A stretch of DNA of 21,311 nucleotides from Prevotella sp. (GTDB lineage Bacteria > Bacteroidota > Bacteroidia > Bacteroidales > Bacteroidaceae). The notes under the pieces were generated by a model. That model saw only the letters and a program-made list of their open reading frames with translations. It was not told the origin of the DNA and did not search any database. Both the position numbers and the translations under genes were made by a program. This document shows positions 1 through 5,836 of the stretch, one piece after another. The stretch is taken from contig JAFRQC010000091.1 of the NCBI GenBank assembly GCA_017428805.1, positions 1 to 21,311 of the forward strand, in the 5' to 3' direction. Position 1 is the first letter of the stretch, and every line of letters begins with the position of its first letter.

Positions 1-41
1 ACACACTTTGAAAATCCTCCTAGAGTCTCAGACTTTTTCCA

Positions 42-110
42 AGAATCTTGGAGATTCCTCCGACATCTCTAAGAATCTCTCCAACTTTTTCGGAGTATCT
101 TATAGAATCT
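42..110. repeat. Degenerate AGAATCT-containing repeat
   Basis: The heptamer AGAATCT occurs at 42-48, 72-78 and 104-110, spaced 30 and 32 nt apart. Related pieces lie between the copies: ACTTTTTC near 32 and 84, and GAGATTCCTCC near 51. The tract is pyrimidine-rich and has no open frame on either strand. It may be the end of a tandem array cut by the window edge. This is a weak, by-eye call. Confidence 0.3.
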
Positions 111-172
111 CACAAGACGGGGTTTACTGATGGCTTACGTTGCAAAATTACCAATAATAAGCGTAAAATCAC

Positions 173-330
173 TATATTTGCCAAAAGTTTTGGGAAATAT
201 TAGGATTTACAGATGGGTAACATCAAGATTATAAGAGGTGTGTTCGACACCAATCTGGAGCCCTGTCAAAGAACTGATATACAAAATGTTCACAACTTGG
301 TGTAATTCCAACTGGTGAACATTTTTTGTT
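173..330 (+). ncRNA. Candidate small transcript or leader peptide with terminator-like hairpin
   Basis: A -7-like box TATATTTG lies at 173-180, though I find no -33 element at the usual 20 nt distance. Downstream, an 11 bp perfect stem (283-293 with 315-325) containing a smaller TTGG/CCAA stem is followed by TTGTTTT, which resembles an intrinsic terminator. The implied transcript would be about 140 nt. It contains a 30-codon frame at 213-305 (beginning MGNIKIIRGVFDTN) whose stop codon falls inside the hairpin. I do not recognise the peptide. It could be a leader peptide, a small RNA, or a gene remnant. Confidence 0.3.
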
Positions 331-331
331 T
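283..331 (+). terminator. Hairpin with T-tract
   Basis: The arms 283-293 and 315-325 (AAAATGTTCAC and GTGAACATTTT) are perfectly complementary over 11 bp. An inner TTGG/CCAA stem follows, then a T-rich tail. It fits an intrinsic terminator reading rightward, although the stem is AT-rich. Confidence 0.4.
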
Positions 332-390
332 TGTCCTGTAATATGGTTACGACAAGAATTCATCTTCATACTATCATGAAAAATGGCTTA

Positions 391-813
391 AAACGTCACT
401 ATGCAGTTTATCATATTGATTATCAGTGTTTTAACCTATGACGTTTAGTGTTTTGAAACGTCATATAAACGTCATTTTTATGTAAATATACAAAATTACT
501 TTATCATTTTGTGGACTTTTATCTGCTTGACTATCAAGATTGTAACGGCAGTTTGACTTAGTTTAGATAGCCTGAACTGTCAGTTTACCCAGTCTAAACT
601 GTCAGTTTAGACTGGGTAAACTATTAGTTCAAACTATTTGTGTTATTGTCAAACTTCATTGTTAATCAGATAGTTAAGTATGTTTTCTACTGTTTTAGAC
701 CGTTCATTATGTCTATTCTTTTTACTTTGTGACGTTTGCATGACGTTTCAAAACACTAAACGTCATAGTATAATCTTCTGATATAAAGTAAGTTAGCGCT
801 TATAGTGACGTTT
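391..813. repeat. Eight mirror-placed copies of TGACGTTT/AAACGTCA
   Basis: The octamer TGACGTTT, or its complement AAACGTCA, occurs at 391-398, 439-446, 456-463, 467-474, 730-737, 741-748, 758-765 and 806-813. Every copy has an inverted partner at the same distance from position 602. This could be only a consequence of the palindrome. However, several copies repeat within one arm, which suggests an iterated binding motif. Confidence 0.7.
582..622. repeat. Perfect 19 bp stem at the palindrome centre
   Basis: Arm 582-600 (AGTTTACCCAGTCTAAACT) is the exact reverse complement of 604-622, with GTC as loop. Around it the phrases CTGAACTGTCAGTTTA and CTAAACTGTCAGTTTA are near-identical direct repeats, and AACTGTCAGTT recurs. 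The centre is therefore built from iterated short units rather than being a simple hairpin. No T-tract follows, so it is not a typical terminator. Confidence 0.8.
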
Positions 814-869
814 TGAGCCATTTTTCAAAAATAATTGAATTGATTTCATTATCTCACAATCACATAAAT

Positions 870-1042
870 ATGAAAATACTATACAGAAATTACAATATTC
901 TTATTATGCTGCTTTCATTTAGTCTCAGATGGTGCCATATATAACTGCTTAGCACTTCGATACCCACAAGACACATGCCTATCGTCCTGACGTGAAGACC
1001 TGCACCATCAAGGTAAGCCGTCACGACTCTCACATGGCATAA
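870..1042 (+). pseudogene. Possible decayed small gene
   Basis: Two short frames look like remnants. One at 870-944 encodes 24 residues, beginning MKILYRNYNILIMLLS like a signal peptide start, and ends in TAA. The other, at 953-1042, reads FDTHKTHAYRPDVKTCTIKV and continues to a TAA, like the C-terminal tail of a soluble protein. They sit upstream of a good terminator (1073-1116), which supports a former transcription unit. A 10 bp direct repeat, CCATATATAA, occurs at 935-944 and 1055-1064. I do not recognise either peptide. Confidence 0.25.
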
Positions 1043-1072
1043 CTGTTTGCCATTCCATATATAATTCCCAAG

Positions 1073-1116
1073 AAGCCTCGGCTTGCATTTCTGCAGGTCG
1101 GGGCTTTGACTCTTTT
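1073..1116 (+). terminator. Intrinsic terminator upstream of the UmuC-like gene
   Basis: Arms 1073-1086 (AAGCCTCGGCTTGC) and 1093-1106 pair over 14 bp with three G-T wobbles and a 6 nt loop. The tail TGACTCTTTT follows. It would insulate the polymerase operon from anything transcribed in the upstream region. Confidence 0.6.
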
Positions 1117-1228
1117 GTATAAGTTCTCGCCATCGCTAATTCTCATAAATAATGTTCTTTTCTGTGAAAAGCGAATAAATTCGAGCGGCAAATTTAGTCA
1201 TTTAAGATGGAATATGAATAATAATGCG

Positions 1229-1236
1229 TAAATTTG
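1229..1236 (+). promoter_or_regulatory. -7 box for the UmuC-like operon
   Basis: TAAATTTG fits the Bacteroidetes -7 consensus TAnnTTTG and lies 26 nt before the ATG at 1263. No clear TTTG is visible 19-21 nt upstream. A short palindrome CGAATAAATTCG at 1172-1183 upstream of the box could be an operator, but it does not match an SOS box that I know. Confidence 0.5.
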
Positions 1237-1262
1237 TGCCAAGTTTTGAGAATTATTAGTAA

Positions 1263-2777
1263 ATGCCAGAGCAGCAGCGGACATATATTGCCATCGATCT
1301 GAAGTCGTTCTATGCTTCAGTGGAGTGTGTGGACAGGGGGCTAGACCCGCTGACCACAAACCTCGTGGTGGCTGATGTGAGTCGCACGGAGAAAACGATT
1401 TGTCTGGCTGTGTCGCCATCGCTGAAAGTATACGGCATAGGTGGACGGGCGCGACTCTTTGAGGTGGTGCAACGGATGCGGGAGGTGAACTTCGAACGTC
1501 AGTGTAAGGTGCCAGGTCATCGTCTGACGGGCAAATCCACATCGGATATAGAACTGAAACAGCATCCGGACTGGGCTGTTGACTATATCGCAGCACCGCC
1601 ACAGATGGCACACTATATTGAGGTCAGCACGAAGATCTACAAGACTTATCTGAAGTATATTGCGCCAGAGGACATCCATGTGTATTCCATCGACGAGGTG
1701 ATCATGGACGTGACGGCTTATCTCGGCACATACAAAATGACAGCCCATGAGTTGGCAATGAAGATGATTCGTGACGTGCTGAGTCAGACGGGTATTACAG
1801 CTACGGCTGGCATCGGCACAAATATGTATCTTTGTAAGGTGGCGATGGATATTGTGGCGAAGAAGATGCCTGCCGACAAGGATGGAGTCCGTATAGCCGA
1901 ACTGGATGAGATGTCGTATCGTCGAGAGCTTTGGGACTATCGTCCGATAACGAAGTTCTGGAGAGTAGGACGCGGTATTGCGGAGAAGTTGGCTCTTTAT
2001 GGCGTTGACACGATGGGCAAGCTGGCCCGGATGTCCGTGCAGAATGAGGAAACGCTCTACAAACTTTTCGGTGTGAATGCAGAACTGCTGATAGACCATG
2101 CCTGGGGCTGGGAGCCGTGTACGATGGAGGCTGTGAAGGCATACCGTCCTGAGACGAATTCCTTCAGTAGCGGTCAGGTGCTGCAGGAACCATACGATTT
2201 CAAGAAGGCCCGTGTGGTGATACAGGAGATGGCAGAAGGTATGGCACTCGATCTGGTATCGAAACGGTTGGTGACAGACCAATTGGTGGTGACAGTCGGC
2301 TATGATGCAGAGAACCTTACCCGTCCTGAGATTCGCGAGAAGTATCATGGTGAGATTACCAACAACTATTACGGCAAGGCTGTGCCGAAACATGCCCATG
2401 GCACATTCAACTTCGAGAAACCGACATCGTCATCGCGGCAAATCATGGATGGTGCAGCTGAGTTGTTCGACCGCTGTGTGAATCCTGACTTACTGATTCG
2501 CAGGTTGAACCTGACTACAAACCATGTGGTATCGGAGGCATCCGTCGCTGCCAAGGAAAATGTGCCACAGCAGCTTGACCTCTTTACTGACTACGAGGCT
2601 TTGGAAAAGCAGAAGCAGGAGGAAAAGGCAAAACTCGACAAGGAGCGTCGGATGCAGGAGGCACAACTGAAAATCAAACAGCGTTTCGGCAAGAACGCCA
2701 TCCTCAGAGGACTGAACTTTGAGGAGGGCGCCACCGCCAAAGAGCGCAATAAACAGATAGGAGGACACAAGGCATGA
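1263..2777 (+). CDS. Y-family DNA polymerase (UmuC/UvrX-like)
   Basis: A 504-residue translesion DNA polymerase of the UmuC-like type found in Bacteroidetes and Firmicutes, which often travels with YolD-like genes. The palm starts at residue 8 with YIAIDLKSFYASVE: D12 is a metal ligand and the F16-Y17 pair includes the predicted steric gate. The second catalytic motif, YSIDE, places D144 and E145. A helix-hairpin-helix-like region (around 225-280) and a little-finger domain follow. QLDLF at 437-441 is a good beta-clamp binding motif. The C-terminus is charged and probably coiled. Its stop codon overlaps the next ATG in ATGA. No umuD or lexA-like gene is adjacent. It presumably acts in damage-induced mutagenesis, although no SOS box is evident. 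Confidence 0.92.
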   Translation: MPEQQRTYIAIDLKSFYASVECVDRGLDPLTTNLVVADVSRTEKTICLAVSPSLKVYGIGGRARLFEVVQRMREVNFERQCKVPGHRLTGKSTSDIELKQHPDWAVDYIAAPPQMAHYIEVSTKIYKTYLKYIAPEDIHVYSIDEVIMDVTAYLGTYKMTAHELAMKMIRDVLSQTGITATAGIGTNMYLCKVAMDIVAKKMPADKDGVRIAELDEMSYRRELWDYRPITKFWRVGRGIAEKLALYGVDTMGKLARMSVQNEETLYKLFGVNAELLIDHAWGWEPCTMEAVKAYRPETNSFSSGQVLQEPYDFKKARVVIQEMAEGMALDLVSKRLVTDQLVVTVGYDAENLTRPEIREKYHGEITNNYYGKAVPKHAHGTFNFEKPTSSSRQIMDGAAELFDRCVNPDLLIRRLNLTTNHVVSEASVAAKENVPQQLDLFTDYEALEKQKQEEKAKLDKERRMQEAQLKIKQRFGKNAILRGLNFEEGATAKERNKQIGGHKA

Positions 2778-2926
2778 CAGACAATTACGACGATATCATC
2801 AATCTGCCGCACCACGTATCGAAGCGTCACCCTCAGATGTCGATGTGGAACCGTGCAGCCCAGTTTGCACCTTTCTCCGCATTGACAGGCTATGAAGATG
2901 CCATCAATAATATTGCAAATATATGA
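2774..2926 (+). CDS. YolD-like protein, C-terminally shortened
   Basis: A 50-residue protein starting in the ATGA that overlaps the polymerase stop. Residues 8-42 carry the core of the Bacteroidetes YolD-like family: IINLPHHVSKRHPQMSM, then NRAAQFAPFSALTGYEDAI. As I recall the family, members continue with a helical second half to about 90-110 residues; this one stops right after the core. YolD proteins are thought to act with UmuC/UvrX-type Y-family polymerases, and the direct adjacency supports that here. Its TGA overlaps the ATG of the aminotransferase. A deletion that joined the aminotransferase to the operon may have removed the tail. Confidence 0.8.
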   Translation: MTDNYDDIINLPHHVSKRHPQMSMWNRAAQFAPFSALTGYEDAINNIANI

Positions 2927-4092
2927 GACCACTATCTACACGCACGGCGGGCTTTACGGATTCTATCATCCGACGTATGACCCGCATCAGCAACTGCTAC
3001 GGGGCCATCAACCTCTCGCAGGGATTCCCCGACTTCGACCCGCCACAGGAGATTACCGATAGGCTGGCGGAGATCGCTCCACGAGGCCCTCATCAGTATG
3101 CTGTCACCTGGGGAGCGCAGAACTTCCGTGAAGCACTTGCCAAGAAGCAGAGTCACTGGACAGGCCTGCCGATAGATGCAGACAAGAACATTGTTGTAAC
3201 GTGCGGCTCGACGGAGGCGATGATGGCGGCTATGATGACTGTGGTAAACCCTGGCGACAAAGTGGCCATTTTCTCGCCGTTCTACGAGAACTATACCGCT
3301 GATACGATTCTCACAGGGGCAGAGCCTGTGTATATCCCGTTGGTGCCGCCAAGTTTTTCGTTCGATGCCAACCTGATTGAGGATGCTTTCAGGCAGGGAG
3401 CCAAGGCACTGGTGCTTTGCAACCCGTCGAACCCTTGCGGCAAGGTGTTTACCCGCGAGGAGTTGCTGCAGATAGCCGACATTGTGATCCGATACGACGG
3501 CTACGTCATCACCGACGAAGTTTACGAACACATCGTCTATGCCCCTCACCAGCATGTCTATATCTCCACGCTGCCCGGCATGTGGGAGCGCACCATTTCG
3601 TGTAGTTCGCTCTCTAAGACCTATAGCATTACGGGCTGGCGATTAGGGTATGTTATTGCCCCGGAGCGCATCATTGATCGCGTGAAGAAAGTACACGATT
3701 TTCTGACCGTCGGTGCAGCGGCTCCACTGATGGAGGCTGCCACCGTCGGCCTGTGCTTCCCTGACAGTTATTACGCTGAGCTTCAGGCACACTACACCCA
3801 CATGAAGCAGCTCTTCTGCGACGGTCTGCACCAGTTCGGACTGACTTTCACCGACCCGCAAGGAGCCTATTATGTGCTGCTCGATGTCTCAAAGTACGGC
3901 GTGAAGGATGACCTGCACTTCTGCGAGTGGCTGGCCGAGCATGTCGGAGTAGGGGCAGTACCTGGCAGTTGCTTTTTCAGAGAGGATGTGAATCACCTGA
4001 TTCGTTTCCACTTTGCCAAACGTGATGAGACGCTTCTTGCCGCCCTCGACCGCCTGTCGGAAATGGATGTTAAAGCAAATAATTATCGTTGA
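2923..4092 (+). CDS. PLP-dependent aminotransferase (methionine/kynurenine aminotransferase type)
   Basis: A 389-residue class I/II fold type I aminotransferase. INLSQGFPDFDPP near residue 29 is the N-terminal signature of the YbdL/MtnE/kynurenine aminotransferase group, which transfers amino groups from methionine or aromatic amino acids to 2-oxo acids. NPSNPCGK at 167-174 includes the PLP-contacting N170. D198 in TDEVYEH pairs with the pyridine nitrogen, K232 in SSLSKTYS is the Schiff-base lysine, and GWRLG follows. Start 2923 is chosen because it sits in the ATGA overlap with yolD and the N-terminus is full length. Coupling to a DNA polymerase operon looks incidental. The substrate is inferred from family resemblance only. 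Confidence 0.9.
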   Translation: MRPLSTRTAGFTDSIIRRMTRISNCYGAINLSQGFPDFDPPQEITDRLAEIAPRGPHQYAVTWGAQNFREALAKKQSHWTGLPIDADKNIVVTCGSTEAMMAAMMTVVNPGDKVAIFSPFYENYTADTILTGAEPVYIPLVPPSFSFDANLIEDAFRQGAKALVLCNPSNPCGKVFTREELLQIADIVIRYDGYVITDEVYEHIVYAPHQHVYISTLPGMWERTISCSSLSKTYSITGWRLGYVIAPERIIDRVKKVHDFLTVGAAAPLMEAATVGLCFPDSYYAELQAHYTHMKQLFCDGLHQFGLTFTDPQGAYYVLLDVSKYGVKDDLHFCEWLAEHVGVGAVPGSCFFREDVNHLIRFHFAKRDETLLAALDRLSEMDVKANNYR

Positions 4093-4115
4093 AGCCTGTA
4101 TTGCTTCTTCACCCT

Positions 4116-5204
4116 TTACTTGATGTACTTCACCTTCGAAGCATCGCGGGGCTTGGCGTCGGGCTGCTCGTCGGGATAGCCGATGGAAATGACATAAAGT
4201 AGCTTATAGCCTTCAGGAATATCGAGACTGTCGCGGAAGGCTTTGGCTTTCTCGTCAGTCGTGAGGAAGCGTATGGGCCCAGTCTGGATACAGGTGCCGA
4301 GGCCCAGGGTTTGAGCTGCCAACATCATATTTTCACCCAGCAGACCTGCGTCAAGGTCGAACCTGCCGTCAGTCGGTGCACAAACGCAGATGAGGTTCGG
4401 TGCATTGCGGGTTTGTCCCTTCACATCTGCCATCAGCTTCTGGTCTTCGATAATCCGTACAGCCCAGTTCTGTCGGTTCATCGCACTTGGAGCATTGATG
4501 CCAGCAAGGGCTACAGCCTCCAGTTTCTCATGCTCCACAGGCTTGTCGAGGTACTTGCGGACAGAGCGACGTGCCATGATGTTGCTCAGCACGGGATTCA
4601 CTTCCATCTGCAAATCAGCTTCGATGTCGCTCATCTTGTCCGTTGGCTCATAACGCTTCAACACCCGTCCGTCGCGAGAGACAAGGAACTTGGTGAAGTT
4701 CCATTTGATGTCTGATTTCTTGTCGAAGTCGGCATCACGCTTACGGAGCATATCGTCCATAAACTTGCCTCGTTCGTCATTGAGGTCGAAACCACCGAAG
4801 CCCTTCTGAGCCTTCAAGAAAGTGTAGAGCGGATGCTCGTTGGCTCCGTTCACCTCAATCTTGTCGAACTGCGGGAACTGGATGTCAAAATTGGCCGTGC
4901 AGAAAGAGTGAATCTCCTGAATCGTACCAGGGGCCTGTTCTCCGAACTGGTTGCAGGGGAAGTCCAAAATCTCAAGCCCTTCCTTCGCATATTTCTCATA
5001 GAGGGCCTCCAGTTCCTTGTACTGTGGTGTGAATCCGCATCGCGTAGCGGTGTTCACAATCAACAGCACCTTGCCTTTGTACTTGGCGAGCGACACGTCC
5101 TTTCCCGCATCGTCCTTCACCGTGAAATCATACACACTCTGTGCTGAAAGGGTCAGCACGCCCATCATTGCCATGAGGCAGAATAACAATCTTTTCATAT
5201 ACAT
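4116..5204 (-). CDS. Secreted glutathione peroxidase-nitroreductase fusion
   Basis: A 362-residue two-domain protein. A Sec signal peptide (MKRLLFCLMAMMGVLTLSAQ, starting at the second Met) indicates export. Residues 24-197 are a cysteine-type glutathione peroxidase: C56 in NTATRCGFT, Q86 in FPCNQFG, and W168-N169 in WNFTKFLV form the usual catalytic group. Residues 207-345 are a compact FMN-dependent nitroreductase, starting at RRSVRKY (212-218, FMN-binding type) and including NAPSAMNRQNWAV. The join is in frame with no sign of an error. It is 15 nt downstream of the hydrolase gene and probably in its operon. Bacterial enzymes with Cys at the active site usually use thioredoxin rather than glutathione. 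A joint peroxide/redox role is inference. Confidence 0.88.
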   Translation of the reverse strand: MYMKRLLFCLMAMMGVLTLSAQSVYDFTVKDDAGKDVSLAKYKGKVLLIVNTATRCGFTPQYKELEALYEKYAKEGLEILDFPCNQFGEQAPGTIQEIHSFCTANFDIQFPQFDKIEVNGANEHPLYTFLKAQKGFGGFDLNDERGKFMDDMLRKRDADFDKKSDIKWNFTKFLVSRDGRVLKRYEPTDKMSDIEADLQMEVNPVLSNIMARRSVRKYLDKPVEHEKLEAVALAGINAPSAMNRQNWAVRIIEDQKLMADVKGQTRNAPNLICVCAPTDGRFDLDAGLLGENMMLAAQTLGLGTCIQTGPIRFLTTDEKAKAFRDSLDIPEGYKLLYVISIGYPDEQPDAKPRDASKVKYIK

Positions 5205-5219
5205 TATAGTTTTTGTGGA

Positions 5220-5828
5220 TTATAAAAGCAGCATTTTTTCGATGAGGGGGCAGTACCAGGTCTTGAACTGTTCTGCCGTAGGTGTGTGTCCACCCGGGAA
5301 GTGGTAACTGTTGAGGTAATGCTCCAGAAAAAGCGGCTCGAAGTGTGCCAATGTGTCTTCTTCACCAAAGAGTCCCCACACGCGTTCCTTATTATATATA
5401 TTACAGCAGTCAAACTGATGAGCCTCTATTTCCTCGAACTCCTTAACCAGTTCCTCGGTTATGGTGAAGTTCTGATTCCCGTCGGCACGAGGTGATTTGT
5501 ACTGATGGTTGCCGATACGCTCGCGCAGGAAGGCTGACATTTTGAAATGTGGATTGCCCAAGAGTGCTGGCACTCCGATAACCGGTGATATCATCTGTGC
5601 ATAGAATGATCCGCAGCTGTTGCCGACAAGAATGTCCGGCTTCTCTCGATCACAGATTTCCCGGATGAGCCTGATGGCATCGGCGGGGTGGAGGGGTAGG
5701 TCTGGAGTCAGTACGGTGGCTCTCTCTTTGAAAGCCTCCCTCAATGCCAGAGCCGGTACACAACTGCCACTGGCATAGAATCCGTGAAGGAACAATATCT
5801 TTTTCTGCATATTCACGCTTGTGTTCAT
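5220..5828 (-). CDS. YqiA-like alpha/beta hydrolase (esterase family)
   Basis: A 202-residue cytoplasmic alpha/beta hydrolase resembling the YqiA/UPF0227 group. ILFLHGFYASG at 11-21 is the oxyanion-side loop. S71 in GNSCGSFYA is the nucleophile elbow, D158 in GEEDTL and H181 in PGGHTPT complete the triad. Translation may begin at M1 or at M7 (MQKKILFLHG); the latter fits the fold better. It starts 8 nt after the beta-galactosidase stop and ends 15 nt before the peroxidase fusion, so the three are very likely co-transcribed. The natural substrate is unknown. Confidence 0.8.
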   Translation of the reverse strand: MNTSVNMQKKILFLHGFYASGSCVPALALREAFKERATVLTPDLPLHPADAIRLIREICDREKPDILVGNSCGSFYAQMISPVIGVPALLGNPHFKMSAFLRERIGNHQYKSPRADGNQNFTITEELVKEFEEIEAHQFDCCNIYNKERVWGLFGEEDTLAHFEPLFLEHYLNSYHFPGGHTPTAEQFKTWYCPLIEKMLLL

Positions 5829-5836
5829 TGCCCTGC

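Larger units (their letters stand above)
377..827. repeat. ~450 bp nested imperfect palindrome centred on 602
   Basis: Three separate inverted-repeat pairs share one centre, position 602. The outer pair, 378-402 with 802-826, matches at 24 of 25 positions. The middle pair, 437-464 with 740-767, is perfect over 28 bp and extends to 36 of 39 matches (437-475 with 729-767). The central pair, 582-600 with 604-622, is a perfect 19 bp stem with a 3 nt loop. Between them the arms show weaker complementarity, about half identical at 403-436 with 768-801, plus a stretch around 541-560 that pairs if one base is gapped. The element is AT-rich and has no coding frame. I see no target-site duplication. 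It could be a non-autonomous foldback or MITE-like element, a large RNA or DNA hairpin, or a regulatory or replication site. Confidence 0.85.

Noticed and set aside
377..827. Integron attC site or CRISPR array
   Set aside because: There is no attC core-site pattern, no integrase and no regular spacer-repeat structure. The symmetry is that of one nested palindrome.
377..827. Insertion sequence with transposase
   Set aside because: No coding frame is present between the repeats, and I found no target-site duplication. At most it could be non-autonomous.
1341..2399. 352-residue minus-strand open frame across the UmuC-like gene
   Set aside because: Composition is rich in His, Cys and Arg with no domain, and it lies antisense to a clearly conserved polymerase. 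It is a shadow frame.
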